Shown: positions 17,358 through 27,347 of the stretch, piece after piece | How positions within the stretch are numbered: position 1 is the stretch's first letter | How the letters are laid out: each line of letters begins with the position of its first letter | Source: Roseburia sp. | GTDB lineage: Bacteria; Bacillota; Clostridia; Lachnospirales; Lachnospiraceae | DNA length: 64,000 nucleotides | Assembly (NCBI GenBank): GCA_017937095.1 | Contig: JAGBEG010000014.1 | Coordinates: forward strand, 1 to 64,000 | Direction: 5' to 3' | The notes under the pieces: model-generated | What the model was told of the DNA's origin: nothing | Databases searched by the model: none | The model's input: only the letters and a program-made list of their open reading frames with translations | Translations under genes and position numbers: made by a program

Positions 17358-18923
17358 TTACGCTTCTTCTGCTAACAGGCGGTTCATTTCATCCACCATT
17401 TTATTGATCGCGCCTGCCTGTGCCGTCATTTCTGTAATGTCGTGCACGTTGCTTTCTACCATGGCGTTGATGGAATCGAACTGCCCGTTTTCGTTTCTGA
17501 TGCTTTCTGCAATCGCCTGATTGATCAATACTGTATTTTTGATGACCTGCGCCTGCTTATCGTGCGCATCTCCCATCGCGCTTACCGTATCTACCGACAC
17601 ATGGAGCAATTCCGTCATATTCTGCATTCCCTGAAATACATTATGGAAATATTCGTTCTGTTTTTCCAGTTTGCCGGAATTTTCTTCTACATGTGACGTT
17701 ATCTCTTTCACATTGTTCTGGACCCTTGCAATCACGGCTTCCACCTCGTTCAACGACTCCTTCGTGTTATTTGCAAGGTTGCCTACCTCCTGTGCGACTA
17801 CGGCGAAGCCTTTTCCCGCCTCTCCCGCTCTTGCCGCTTCGATGGATGCGTTTAACGCCAGCAGATTCGTGGAAGAGGAAATCTCATTGATCAGATTTAA
17901 GGTCACGCCGATTTCCTCTACCGCAGCCGACAGCCGCTGCGCCACCTCTCTTGTCAGAAGCATGGACTCCGATACCTCATTGTTGATCGCGTGCAGCTCA
18001 TTTAACATCCGCTCGTTGTCCTTTGATTTTTCCAGTACATCCTTTGATACCGTCTCGACTTTTTCGACATTATCGGCTACAACGACTTCCCACTCTTTCA
18101 GTTCATTGAGGTTTGCCATACTCTCTTCTGTCTTGTTTCCGAGCAGATTGCTGTTTTCCAGCAGTTCTTCACTTGTAGCCGCCAGCTCCTGTGCGGATTC
18201 GCTTTCGTTCTGGGTGACCTCAGACAGGATTTTCCCGGCGGAATACAGATTCTTAGACACCGACTGCACGGAAGAGAGGACTTTTCTCACCTGATCGTTG
18301 TTGCGTTCCATCTCGTCTTTTTTCGCGTTTACTAAAAAGCGTCTGATCAGATACGTCAGCAGTACGACCGTCGGCAATGACAATGCGACGCAGATAGCGC
18401 GGTCGAGTATATTGACCATAAAATATTCATTTTGGGCGGGCAGATGGATCTCTCCCCAGAGAAACCACGATACAATGATCGAACCTGCAATCTCTATGGA
18501 AGTGACTGCGACCATCCGGTAGTCCAGAAAAAACGCCGTCAGTACTACGAAAAAGAAAGCGAATCCCCAGAAATCCGTAGCGGGAATCATATAAAGTATA
18601 AAGTTGAACTGTATCAGCATGATTATGATAAGAAAAATCTTCCCTGCCTTTAATCTGCTCTGTACGACAACCCCATCCCGGAATCCGGTACGTACAAAAT
18701 AAATGCATATTACCAGATACATCAGGCACGTCACGTCGAATATGAGCAATGCCACCCAGCTTACGCTTGGAAGCCAGCCCATAATCTTCTCAAACGTATA
18801 GGCAAGTCCTGCGCACTGGCACGCGCCCGGCACTAAGAGCAGAACAAGAACATAGACCTTATTTATGTATTCGTCCAGTGGCGACAAGTATTTTTTGGAA
18901 CTGTTATCCCCGTTGTTTCTCAT
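17358..18923 (-). CDS. methyl-accepting chemotaxis protein with multi-pass membrane sensor
   Basis: The 521-residue chemoreceptor has about six hydrophobic helices in residues 20-215 in place of the usual two-TM periplasmic sensor. A long helical signalling domain follows (about 230-515), with the conserved hairpin tip [17 protein letters not shown] near residues 350-370. There is no clear HAMP domain. The membrane part is recognisably related to that of the divergent kinase at 19095: VLLLVPG near the start and an IQxNFIL segment followed by FFxVxxxFLxD. GGAG lies ten bases before the ATG. A terminator follows. Confidence 0.93.
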   Translation of the reverse strand: MRNNGDNSSKKYLSPLDEYINKVYVLVLLLVPGACQCAGLAYTFEKIMGWLPSVSWVALLIFDVTCLMYLVICIYFVRTGFRDGVVVQSRLKAGKIFLIIIMLIQFNFILYMIPATDFWGFAFFFVVLTAFFLDYRMVAVTSIEIAGSIIVSWFLWGEIHLPAQNEYFMVNILDRAICVALSLPTVVLLTYLIRRFLVNAKKDEMERNNDQVRKVLSSVQSVSKNLYSAGKILSEVTQNESESAQELAATSEELLENSNLLGNKTEESMANLNELKEWEVVVADNVEKVETVSKDVLEKSKDNERMLNELHAINNEVSESMLLTREVAQRLSAAVEEIGVTLNLINEISSSTNLLALNASIEAARAGEAGKGFAVVAQEVGNLANNTKESLNEVEAVIARVQNNVKEITSHVEENSGKLEKQNEYFHNVFQGMQNMTELLHVSVDTVSAMGDAHDKQAQVIKNTVLINQAIAESIRNENGQFDSINAMVESNVHDITEMTAQAGAINKMVDEMNRLLAEEA

Positions 18924-19094
18924 AAGACAGCTTCTCCTTTTTGGGTTCTTTTTGCTATATTATACAATGGAACGATATCTGAAAGAGAGCAAATCCATTA
19001 TCTGGTCGAAAATATCCCTTAATCGGTCATTGCATTTTCATAAGAAGACGGTAGAATAAAGGATAGTGATAAAAAACGGAAGCGGGAATATAAG

Positions 19095-20291
19095 ATGAAT
19101 GTGATTAAGAAATACTGGGATTCGGTCTATGTGTATGTATTGCTTTTAGTTCCCGGGCTCTGCATGTGCGCGGGTCTGTTCTGGACGGTCTGCAAGCTCC
19201 TCGGGCTGTATGGAGATTTACACTGGGCGAAAATCATAGCGTTTGACTGCAGCCAGCTTCTTTATTTTTCGGTCGCCCTGTATTTTATCTCCCAGAACAA
19301 AAAGAATCCTTCCTACATTCCCGGGCATCTGGTGTATATAAAGGGATATATCGTTTCCGCATTGTTTATACAGTATAATTTTATCCTCCATCTGTTTGCA
19401 TCCGTTCACGTATGGGAATGCACCTTTTTGTTTTTTGCAGTCATCGTCTTTTTATTTGACAGCAAATTGATGTTTTTTAACATCATATCGTATTTTCTTT
19501 CGCTGACAGCCGCACATCTGTTAAGACCCGCGGATTTTCTCCCCTTAGGAGAGCCGAATTTAAAGGAAATCATCGCCTTCCGCCTCGTCATTTTCACACT
19601 CACCGCCCTGTGCATTATGCTGATCGTGTATTTTGTCGACCGTTTTCTGATGCAGGCAAGAGAAAGCGACGAAGAAAATATGGAGCTTCTGGAAAAGCAG
19701 CTCACGCATTACAGGGATATGGAACTTTGGGACACCGAGCTTCGGAAATTCCGACATGACATCCAAAATCATTTTATCTGCATGGAATCCCTTTTGAAAA
19801 ATGAAAAGATGAACGAACTGCAGGACTATTTTGCGGATCTTCAGCACTCCTTCTCTTTTGAACAGAACCTGTTTTTTTCGGGAAATGACATTATAGACGC
19901 GATTCTGCACTATGACCTGCCCCATTCCTGCAAGAAGGAGGTAGAGGTCACGATCTACGGCAGCCTGCCTGTCCTAAAGACAGTCTCAGCGATGGATCTG
20001 TGCACCGTCTTTTCCAACCTTCTTTCCAATGCCATTGCCTCTGCAAATCAATGCGCAGAATTTTTTAAGCCGCAGATTGCCATCCGCTTTTCAGGCGGAA
20101 GGACTTATTTTTCCATCGCGATATCCAACAGCGCTCTCGCACAGGAAAATAAGAAGCCGCAGGAGAAACCGGACAGAAATCACGGCTTTGGCATCCGCAA
20201 AATTACAAGCGTGACGGAAAAATACGGCGGCAGGATCGAACAGAACAGAACGCCCCAGACGGTATCTGTCACCGTCTATCTTCCCATCTAG
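19095..20291 (+). CDS. sensor histidine kinase, AgrC/NatK-like (GHKL)
   Basis: The 398-residue kinase has six or so membrane helices (about 12-185), a short coiled coil (190-215), the histidine motif FRHDIQNHF with phospho-His221, and a GHKL ATPase domain (about 285-398; N-box FSNLLSNAIASA, G-box HGFGIRKI). The design is that of peptide-sensing or cell-density kinases that work with LytTR regulators. Its membrane module resembles that of the divergent chemoreceptor. A promoter TTGCAT-16-TAGAAT lies in the 171-bp divergent gap. It is 24 bp upstream of the LytTR regulator. Confidence 0.9.
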   Translation: MNVIKKYWDSVYVYVLLLVPGLCMCAGLFWTVCKLLGLYGDLHWAKIIAFDCSQLLYFSVALYFISQNKKNPSYIPGHLVYIKGYIVSALFIQYNFILHLFASVHVWECTFLFFAVIVFLFDSKLMFFNIISYFLSLTAAHLLRPADFLPLGEPNLKEIIAFRLVIFTLTALCIMLIVYFVDRFLMQARESDEENMELLEKQLTHYRDMELWDTELRKFRHDIQNHFICMESLLKNEKMNELQDYFADLQHSFSFEQNLFFSGNDIIDAILHYDLPHSCKKEVEVTIYGSLPVLKTVSAMDLCTVFSNLLSNAIASANQCAEFFKPQIAIRFSGGRTYFSIAISNSALAQENKKPQEKPDRNHGFGIRKITSVTEKYGGRIEQNRTPQTVSVTVYLPI

Positions 20292-20315
20292 CGCTTACAT
20301 ACATAGGAGACGACC

Positions 20316-21032
20316 ATGAAAATTGTATTGTGTGACGACCATGAAACTATTTCAGAACAGCTAAGCCGGCTCATCCGAAAATATGATGACGAGCATCAGA
20401 TGCAGAATGATTTCCGGTATTTTTCGAAGCCCTCCCTGTTATTCCAGTATATGCAGGAAGAGCCGGTGGATCTCATCTTTATGGATCTTGATTTTGGCGA
20501 TGCATCCGAGGACGGCATTGTCTGGTCGAAAAAGATAAAAGCAGCCTTTCCCCGCACGGTCCTCATTATTCTCACTGCCTATGAAAACCGTTACAAGGAG
20601 GGCTACGAGGCAAGAGCCTTTCGCTTTATGACAAAGCCGGTCGAGGAAAAGGAACTGTTTGAATATCTGAATGTCAGCATCGAGGAGCTTGACCTTACCG
20701 AAAGCATTTCTCTGACAAGGCGCGGCATTCCCCATAAGATTCTGCTTCGTGATATCTGCTATTTTTCAGCGCAGTCCGGCGGAAGTGAATTATGGACGAG
20801 AACAGATATGTACTGCTGTGAAGAAAGCCTGCTGGAATGGGAACGCCGTCTGCCGGCGACGGTCTTTTTCCGCTGCCACAGCAAATATCTTGTCAACCTG
20901 ACGCATGTGGCAAAGTTCGAATCCCAGTCCTTAACCCTTTCCGGCGGCGAGCGCATACCGATTTCCCGCCGCAAATGGAAAGCGTTCCAACTGGCATATA
21001 TGAAATATGATACGATGGATTATAAGCTGTAA
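20316..21032 (+). CDS. LytTR-family response regulator
   Basis: The 238-residue regulator has a receiver domain (about 1-120; acidic pair Asp7/Asp8, phospho-acceptor Asp57) and a C-terminal LytTR DNA-binding domain (about 135-235; the FFRCHSKYLVN segment is typical). It is the partner of the kinase 24 bp upstream. AGGAG lies six bases before its ATG. LytTR regulators bind direct repeats; no target could be located with confidence in the window. Confidence 0.93.
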   Translation: MKIVLCDDHETISEQLSRLIRKYDDEHQMQNDFRYFSKPSLLFQYMQEEPVDLIFMDLDFGDASEDGIVWSKKIKAAFPRTVLIILTAYENRYKEGYEARAFRFMTKPVEEKELFEYLNVSIEELDLTESISLTRRGIPHKILLRDICYFSAQSGGSELWTRTDMYCCEESLLEWERRLPATVFFRCHSKYLVNLTHVAKFESQSLTLSGGERIPISRRKWKAFQLAYMKYDTMDYKL

Positions 21033-21066
21033 AGAGCTGCCCGTTTCGTGCGGGCAGCTCTTTCTT
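21031..21066. terminator. bidirectional terminator
   Basis: AAAGAGCTGCCCG (21031-21043) pairs with CGGGCAGCTCTTT (21051-21063) over a 7-base loop, followed by TCT. It ends the kinase/regulator operon and the converging ABC exporter operon. Confidence 0.93.
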
Positions 21067-21069
21067 CTC

Positions 21070-22833
21070 CTATGCCTGGCTCTTTGCGAACTGGCTGTTA
21101 TAAAGGTTCGCATAGAACCCGTTCTTCGCGAGCAGTTCTTCATGATTGCCCTGCTCTATGATACTGCCGTCCTTCATGACAAGGATCGTATCCGCCTCCT
21201 GTATGGTCGAGAGACGGTGCGCGACGATAAAGCTCGTCCTGCCCTGCATCATCTTCGCGAATGCATTCTGAATCTTGATTTCCGTCCGCGTATCGATCGA
21301 CGACGTCGCTTCATCTAAAATCAGCATCGGCGGCAGGCACAGCATGACTCTTGCGATACAAAGGAGCTGCTTCTGCCCCTGCGAGAGGCTGCCTCCCTCC
21401 TCGGCGATCACCGTGTCGTAGCCGTCCGGCAGACGCTTGATAAAGCTGTGTGCGTGCGACGCCTTCGCCGCCGCGATGATCTCCTCCTCCGTCGCGTCCG
21501 GTTTCCCCATGGCAATATTCTCCCGGATCGTACCGCTTCTAAGCCACGTCTCCTGCAATACCATGCCGTAATTATCCCTTAAGCTCTTTCTGGTAAGCTG
21601 CTTCATGGGCGTGCCGCTGACTAAGATCGTGCCGCTGTTCACATCGTAAAAGCGCATCAAAAGGTTAATGAGCGTCGTCTTGCCGCATCCGGTCGGTCCG
21701 ACGATGGCAACGCGCTGTCCCGGCTTCACGGACAGGTTAAAATCTTCAATGAGCTTCTGCTCCGGCGTATAGGAAAAACAGACATGCGTAAGCTCCACCC
21801 TGCCGTCGGCATGCGTAAGCTCGATGGCATCCGGCGCGTCCGGCTCCTCCGCCTCTTCCTCGATCAGTTCAAGCACCCTGCCCGCACATGCGAGCGCGTT
21901 CTGAAGCTCCGTGATAACGCCCGATATCTCATTGAACGGCTTGGTGTACTGGTTCGCGTAGGAGAGAAGGCTCGAAAGCTGCCCTACGCTGATGCCGCCC
22001 GCAATCGCGGTAAATGCACCGACGACACCGACCGCCGCGTAGACAAGGCTGTTGACAAAACGCGTGGACGGGTTCGTGAGACTGGAGAAGAAAATGGCGC
22101 GCAGCGAACATTTCTGCAACCTCCCGTTGATTTCATCAAACTTCTCCAGCGCCTCGTCCTCATGCGAGAATGCCTGTACGACCTTCTGGTTTCCGACCAT
22201 CTCCTCAATGAACGCCGTCTGCTCTCCCCTCGTCTCGGACTGCAGCTTGAACATGGAAAATGTCTTTTTCGCGATAAAGCTCGCCACAAACAACGAAACC
22301 GGCGTAATCACGACCACCGCGACCGTAATATGCACACTGATCGTAAGCATAAAAATCAGCGTTCCGAAAATCGTCACAACGCCTGTAAAAAACTGTGTAA
22401 ATCCCATCAAAAGCCCGTCGGCGAACTGATCCACATCGGCGATGACCCGGCTTACGATCTCGCCGTAAGAATGCGCGTCCAGATACTTAAGCGGTAAACG
22501 CTCCAGCTTCTCGAATGCCTCCGTGCGGATATCCCGGATGACATTGTAGGTAATCTTATTGTTGCACGCATTCATGATCCACTGCGCCGCCGCCGTGAGC
22601 AGAATGATGATCACCATTTTTCTTAGGATAACAGAAATCCCTGCAAAATCCACAAATCCCGCTTCGACGATCAGATCGACCGCCTGTCCGATCAGAATCG
22701 GCAGATACAGCGTCATTGCCACGGTCAACGCCGCAAGCACGATCGACGCTCCCAGATACCCCCAGTATCTTCTGATATAACGCAATACCTTTCCCAGCGT
22801 TTTCTTCTGTCCGCTGCTTACTACTTTACTCAT
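21070..22833 (-). CDS. ABC exporter half-transporter, subunit with intact catalytic site
   Basis: A fused membrane and ATPase half-transporter of about 587 residues. It has six TM helices (about 30-320) and a nucleotide-binding domain with Walker A GPTGCGKT, signature LSQGQ and Walker B LILDEATSS, keeping the catalytic Glu. It pairs with the neighbour 35 bp upstream as a heterodimer, like TM287/TM288, LmrCD or BmrCD drug and lipid exporters. The first Met with a good ribosome site (GGAGG) is at 22833; a GTG at 22845 is the longer alternative. Substrate unknown. Confidence 0.92.
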   Translation of the reverse strand: MSKVVSSGQKKTLGKVLRYIRRYWGYLGASIVLAALTVAMTLYLPILIGQAVDLIVEAGFVDFAGISVILRKMVIIILLTAAAQWIMNACNNKITYNVIRDIRTEAFEKLERLPLKYLDAHSYGEIVSRVIADVDQFADGLLMGFTQFFTGVVTIFGTLIFMLTISVHITVAVVVITPVSLFVASFIAKKTFSMFKLQSETRGEQTAFIEEMVGNQKVVQAFSHEDEALEKFDEINGRLQKCSLRAIFFSSLTNPSTRFVNSLVYAAVGVVGAFTAIAGGISVGQLSSLLSYANQYTKPFNEISGVITELQNALACAGRVLELIEEEAEEPDAPDAIELTHADGRVELTHVCFSYTPEQKLIEDFNLSVKPGQRVAIVGPTGCGKTTLINLLMRFYDVNSGTILVSGTPMKQLTRKSLRDNYGMVLQETWLRSGTIRENIAMGKPDATEEEIIAAAKASHAHSFIKRLPDGYDTVIAEEGGSLSQGQKQLLCIARVMLCLPPMLILDEATSSIDTRTEIKIQNAFAKMMQGRTSFIVAHRLSTIQEADTILVMKDGSIIEQGNHEELLAKNGFYANLYNSQFAKSQA

Positions 22834-22868
22834 CATAACCTCCACACTCTGCTGCGGGCTGACGCCGC

Positions 22869-24665
22869 CTAAGCGCCTGCCGCCCCGCTCTCCTTCACCA
22901 CTGCCTTCCGAAACTGGGAATCGTAGATTTCCTGATATACCTCGCAGCCCGAAAGCAATTCCTCATGCGTTCCCAGACCCACAATCTTACCGTCGTCAAG
23001 CACCACGATCCTGTCCGCATACATAATCGACGCGGCACGCTGGGAGACGATAAATACCGTCATATCGCCCTCCATTCCCGCAATGGCGGCGCGCAGCGCC
23101 GCGTCGGTCGCAAAGTCAAGCGCGGAAGCGGAGTCATCCATGATCAGGATCTCCGGTTTCTTCACAAGCGCACGCGCAATGGTAAGACGCTGCCTCTGAC
23201 CGCCGGAGAGGTTCTTTCCGCCCTGCTCGATCTCATAATCCAGGCCACCGTCCTTCGCCATGACAAATTCCTTCGCCTGTGCCGTCGAAAGCGCCTCCAT
23301 GATTTCTTCGTCTGTCGCATCCGGCTTTCCCCAGCGCATATTCTCGCGGATGGTTCCCTTAAAGAGAACCGCCTTCTGCAGCACAACGCCAATCTTATCC
23401 CGCAATTCTTCGAGTGTGTAATCGCTGACGTTCCTGCCGTCCACACGGACACAGCCGCCCGTCGCCTCGTAGAATCGCGGAATCAGATTTACGACGGAGG
23501 ATTTACCGGAACCCGTACCCCCGATAATGCCGATCGTCTCGCCACGCTTCGCAATAAAGTCAATATCGGTAAGCGCCTCCTCGCCTGCTCCCGCATAGGC
23601 AAGTCCGACATGGGAAAACTCGACCGCAGGCGCATCCTTTCCGCGGCTGTCTGAATCTGCCGTGCTGCCGCTGCCCTGCGGCGATTTCCCATCGGCTGCC
23701 TCCGCAGCGCCATCCCGGATAGACGGCTCCAGATCAAGGACATTCTCGATTCTGTGCATACACGCGACGGACTTATTGATGTTGATAATCAGATTCGCCA
23801 GCTTTACAAGCTCGACCAGAATCTGGGACATATAATTGACGAGCGCCACGACCTCACCCTGTGTGATAAAGCCGCCGTCCACGCGGATTGCTCCCGTCCA
23901 CAGAAGCGCTACGATCGCCCCGTTGATGATAATATAGGTAAACGGATTCATGAGCGCGGAAATCTTCCCGACATACAACTGAATCCTTGTCAGTGCCTCG
24001 TTGCTCTCGTGGAACTGTTCGATTTCGTCCTGCTCCTTATTGAACGCACGAATCACACGGCTTCCCGTGAGATTCTCCCTTGTGATTCCAAGCACTTTAT
24101 CGAGCGCCGCCTGCACCTTCCGGTAGAGTGGAATACTCACCAGCATGATGCCGAATACCACGACCGACAGAAGCGGAATCGTCACGACAAAGACAAGCGC
24201 CGCCTTAACGTCAATCGTAAATGCCATGATCATCGCGCCGAACACGATGAACGGGGAACGCAGGAACAGGCGCAGAACAAGGTTCACTCCATTCTGCACC
24301 TGATTGATATCGCTCGTCATGCGCGTGATAAGCGTAGATGTTCCCACGGTATCCATCTCCGTGAAGGACAGGCTTTCAATATGGGAAAACAGCGCATGGC
24401 GCAGTCCCGTTGCACAGCCGACTGCCGCCTTTGCCGCGAAATATTGTGCCGTAATGGAACAGGTCAGCCCGATGACTGCCAGAAGCACCAGCACCAGACA
24501 CATTTTCATAATATAGGGCCTGTCCCCATTCTCCACACCGGTGTCTATGATTGCCGCCATAACAAGCGGGACAATCAGCTCGAAGGACGCCTCAAGCAGC
24601 TTAAAAAGCGGTCCCAGCAGACTTTCTTTCTTATAATCCTTTAAATATCCAAGCAGCTTTTTCAT
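22869..24665 (-). CDS. ABC exporter half-transporter, subunit with degenerate Walker B
   Basis: The 598-residue half-transporter has six TM helices (about 15-310), a low-complexity Gly/Ser/Asp linker (about 330-350) and a nucleotide-binding domain with Walker A GGTGSGKS and signature LSGGQRQR. Its Walker B reads LIMDDSAS, with Asp where the catalytic Glu should be. That gives one weak ATP site, the known asymmetry of heterodimeric exporters. GGGAG lies six bases before the ATG. It is upstream of the second half in the same operon. Confidence 0.93.
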   Translation of the reverse strand: MKKLLGYLKDYKKESLLGPLFKLLEASFELIVPLVMAAIIDTGVENGDRPYIMKMCLVLVLLAVIGLTCSITAQYFAAKAAVGCATGLRHALFSHIESLSFTEMDTVGTSTLITRMTSDINQVQNGVNLVLRLFLRSPFIVFGAMIMAFTIDVKAALVFVVTIPLLSVVVFGIMLVSIPLYRKVQAALDKVLGITRENLTGSRVIRAFNKEQDEIEQFHESNEALTRIQLYVGKISALMNPFTYIIINGAIVALLWTGAIRVDGGFITQGEVVALVNYMSQILVELVKLANLIININKSVACMHRIENVLDLEPSIRDGAAEAADGKSPQGSGSTADSDSRGKDAPAVEFSHVGLAYAGAGEEALTDIDFIAKRGETIGIIGGTGSGKSSVVNLIPRFYEATGGCVRVDGRNVSDYTLEELRDKIGVVLQKAVLFKGTIRENMRWGKPDATDEEIMEALSTAQAKEFVMAKDGGLDYEIEQGGKNLSGGQRQRLTIARALVKKPEILIMDDSASALDFATDAALRAAIAGMEGDMTVFIVSQRAASIMYADRIVVLDDGKIVGLGTHEELLSGCEVYQEIYDSQFRKAVVKESGAAGA

Positions 24666-24679
24666 GATACACTCCCGTA

Positions 24680-25552
24680 TTATTCTTTCAGTCCCTTTAA
24701 TTTCTGCAGACCAAGAATCAGCGCCCCGCCGATTACAAAGAATAAAATATTAAATTCATGGATGGACATTGCCGGCTGCGGTACATCCAGTGTCGTCGGT
24801 CCCATGACGACCGCGTAAAGCGAACCCAGCATCAGACCGATAATCAGATAAATCGTCTGTGCGCGGAAATTCTCCAGCGCTTTTCGGATCAGCTTTACCA
24901 CGGAAAATACGCCGACAAGCACGCCGCAGCCAAAGATGAACACGGTCGGAAACGCTGCAAAATTCAAATGCAGAATGTCCTTGATCGCCGTGACGACCGG
25001 CAGATACAACCCCATGATAAGCAGCAGCGTAGACCCCGAAATGCCCGGAAGCACCATTGCGGAAATCGCGACCATACCCGCCACAAATACGAAAATGCCA
25101 AGTCCCGGCGTCAGATGCTCCAGATTCACGCCTTCCCCGCCGCCTGCCGGATTAAAATAGGTAATTGCACACACTACGATAATTCCAAGCAGTGCAAACG
25201 GAACCGCTCCCTTTTTCGCAAGCATACACTCCTTCTCTTCCTTTACTACGATCGGAATCGCAAAAATGATAAACCCGATAAACAGGGAACTGATTGCATA
25301 TATGTGGGACTCAAAAACGCTTGCTAAGACCAGCATGGCAAGCACCATGCCGCACACCCAGCCAATGCCGAGCTTGATCAAAAAGAACAGCGCTTTCTTC
25401 TTCTTCTCCATATTTCCGGTCATCAGATCGTCGATCGAATCAATGAACTGGTCATAAAAACCAAGCAGAAATGCGATCGTTCCGCCGGAAACGCCCGGAA
25501 CGCTGTCTGCCAATGCCATGCAGAAACCTCTGACAAACTGTACTACATACAT
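24680..25552 (-). CDS. DUF368 membrane protein, putative undecaprenyl-phosphate translocase (copy 1)
   Basis: The 290-residue, eight-or-more-helix membrane protein has the DUF368 signature near the N-terminus ([13 protein letters not shown]) and its mirror repeat later ([12 protein letters not shown]). DUF368 proteins of the PopT group are reported to return undecaprenyl phosphate across the membrane for wall synthesis. I chose the Met at 25552 because AAAGAGG lies seven bases upstream. It precedes the ABC exporter by 14 bp and is probably co-transcribed, so the exporter may belong to envelope biology too. A paralogue lies at 39129-40028. Confidence 0.9.
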   Translation of the reverse strand: MYVVQFVRGFCMALADSVPGVSGGTIAFLLGFYDQFIDSIDDLMTGNMEKKKKALFFLIKLGIGWVCGMVLAMLVLASVFESHIYAISSLFIGFIIFAIPIVVKEEKECMLAKKGAVPFALLGIIVVCAITYFNPAGGGEGVNLEHLTPGLGIFVFVAGMVAISAMVLPGISGSTLLLIMGLYLPVVTAIKDILHLNFAAFPTVFIFGCGVLVGVFSVVKLIRKALENFRAQTIYLIIGLMLGSLYAVVMGPTTLDVPQPAMSIHEFNILFFVIGGALILGLQKLKGLKE

Positions 25553-25631
25553 ATTCATACCTCTTTCTCTTAATTTTATGCTCACGCACCATTATAACGT
25601 TACTGCTTTCGGTTTGTCTATATTTTATTGC

Positions 25632-25664
25632 GGAAAAAAGCCCCCGGATGGCTCCGGAGGCTTT
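25632..25664 (-). terminator. terminator of the second chemoreceptor gene
   Basis: On the minus strand AAAGCCTCCGGA pairs with TCCGGGGGCTTT around GCCA, followed by a T-run. It lies directly after the chemoreceptor stop at 25670 and upstream of the DUF368 gene. Confidence 0.9.
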
Positions 25665-25669
25665 CAGCC

Positions 25670-27181
25670 TTATTCCTTTATGTATTTGTCAAGCTGATGG
25701 GAAACACCCAACACATTATCGAGCAGACTCTTCGTATTCTCCGCATTGCCGAGGTTCTGAACACTCAGATCCGCCGCCTGTATGGAGGACGCCGTAACCT
25801 CCTCTGTCGTCGCCGACAGATGCATGATGTTCTCCACGATCTGGTTATTCGCCTCAGAAAGACTGTTTAACATATGATCAATCTCTCCGATATCTGAAAT
25901 CAACTCATTTACATTGGCATTTACGCCGCCAAAGCTCTCTGATACCTGCGCAATCATTTCATCCTGTGCGCCTGCCGCCGTCACTGAACGCTCCACCGCG
26001 CCCGCTGCCGCCTGCGCGTTGTCGGAAAGCTCTGCGAGAAGCCGGGCGATATTCTCCGTCTCCTGCCTTGTCTTCTCCGCAAGCTGGCGAATCTCATCCG
26101 CGACAACTGCAAAGCCTCTTCCTGCCTCGCCCGCCCGCGCGCTCTCAATCGACGCATTGAGCGCTAACAGATTGGTCTGGCTCGAAATCGCAAAAATGGT
26201 ATCTGCAATGCTCTTGACCGCGCCCGTGCGCTCCTGCAGCTCTTTCATGGACTCTACGACCTCTAAGTTCGTCTCTGCAATCACCTGCGACTGCTGCTTA
26301 AGCTCTCCCATGATTCTTGCGCTTCTGTCATTGAGTTCACCCGACTGCTTCGCGACTTCAACCATCCGCTCGGAACGCTCAAGCGTCATGCCGATAGAAT
26401 CCTGAATACTCTGCGTCATTTCTGTCTGCGTCTGGATATTCTCGGCAGTGCTCTGCGTACTGTCCGAAATATCCTTCATCGCCCCGTTTACGACTTCTGT
26501 AGAGCTGTTAAGCTCCGTCACAATGCTCATGGCGTTCTCCGTGCCCCTGCGCACCTGATTTGCCACTGCAATGACGTCGTCCACCATCTTCTGCTGCGCT
26601 GCTTCCTTCGCGCCGAGACTTCCGATGGTATCCTGATTGAACCTGTAGGCTACCGACACGGTACAATATATAAGTACCATCAGAAGCATAATCGCCAGTG
26701 TCGCACACACATGGTCGAGCACTGTCTCTCCCTCATACACATGAAGCACCGCCACCTTCATCGCAACAACAAAAACATTTAATGCCGATACCGCGATTCC
26801 CGAGATAGCAGAAAATTTCTTATCGTAGAAAAGAATACAGCCGACAAACGGAATCGCCGCCATAAATCTCACGTAATAATTATCAAACGCCCATGCCATA
26901 AAAAAGGTCACGATCAGAAGTCCGACCGTCGCAACATATCTTATCCTGACATCTGATTTGTTGCGGAGGAACTGGACAATCGTGATAATCGTCATCAGTA
27001 AAATGATAACCGACAGCATCCCCGTATAGCCAACACTGCGAACCCCACGCACACAGGCTGTTACGACCACACATAATACGAATACATAAAATATAAGAAA
27101 CCCGATGGTCAAAAACTGGTTTGCACGCTTCATCTGCTCTGCCTTGTCTGAATATAGATATTTCTGCTCGTTCATTTCCAT
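25670..27181 (-). CDS. methyl-accepting chemotaxis protein, multi-pass membrane sensor
   Basis: The chemoreceptor is about 503 residues. It has roughly six hydrophobic helices in residues 20-190, no clear HAMP, and a signalling domain (about 210-500) with the tip [20 protein letters not shown] near residues 330-350. The Met at 27181 has AAGGA nine bases upstream; an ATG two codons later is possible. It is a single-gene unit with tandem extended -10 elements upstream and its own terminator. The membrane part is only loosely similar to that of the receptor at 17358. Confidence 0.93.
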   Translation of the reverse strand: MEMNEQKYLYSDKAEQMKRANQFLTIGFLIFYVFVLCVVVTACVRGVRSVGYTGMLSVIILLMTIITIVQFLRNKSDVRIRYVATVGLLIVTFFMAWAFDNYYVRFMAAIPFVGCILFYDKKFSAISGIAVSALNVFVVAMKVAVLHVYEGETVLDHVCATLAIMLLMVLIYCTVSVAYRFNQDTIGSLGAKEAAQQKMVDDVIAVANQVRRGTENAMSIVTELNSSTEVVNGAMKDISDSTQSTAENIQTQTEMTQSIQDSIGMTLERSERMVEVAKQSGELNDRSARIMGELKQQSQVIAETNLEVVESMKELQERTGAVKSIADTIFAISSQTNLLALNASIESARAGEAGRGFAVVADEIRQLAEKTRQETENIARLLAELSDNAQAAAGAVERSVTAAGAQDEMIAQVSESFGGVNANVNELISDIGEIDHMLNSLSEANNQIVENIMHLSATTEEVTASSIQAADLSVQNLGNAENTKSLLDNVLGVSHQLDKYIKE

Positions 27182-27239
27182 ACTAATTTGTCCTTCCTCT
27201 TTTGTTCGCCCAACACGCAAGCGTGTTTTATTTTCCTGC

Positions 27240-27293
27240 GCTCATTATACCATGCAATAAGCAGCGCGCATTGCCTACGTGCTCATTATACCA
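27240..27293 (-). promoter_or_regulatory. tandem extended -10 promoter elements for the chemoreceptor
   Basis: The 13-mer TGGTATAATGAGC occurs twice on the minus strand (27252-27240 and 27293-27281), 41 bp apart. Each is a TGnTATAAT extended -10. Downstream, AACACGC-AA-GCGTGTT (27212-27227) is a perfect 7-bp inverted repeat in the leader. Confidence 0.6.
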
Positions 27294-27347
27294 CAAATTT
27301 ACGCGGGCACAACACTTACTGTATGTAAAATTTATGTATAAAGTTTC

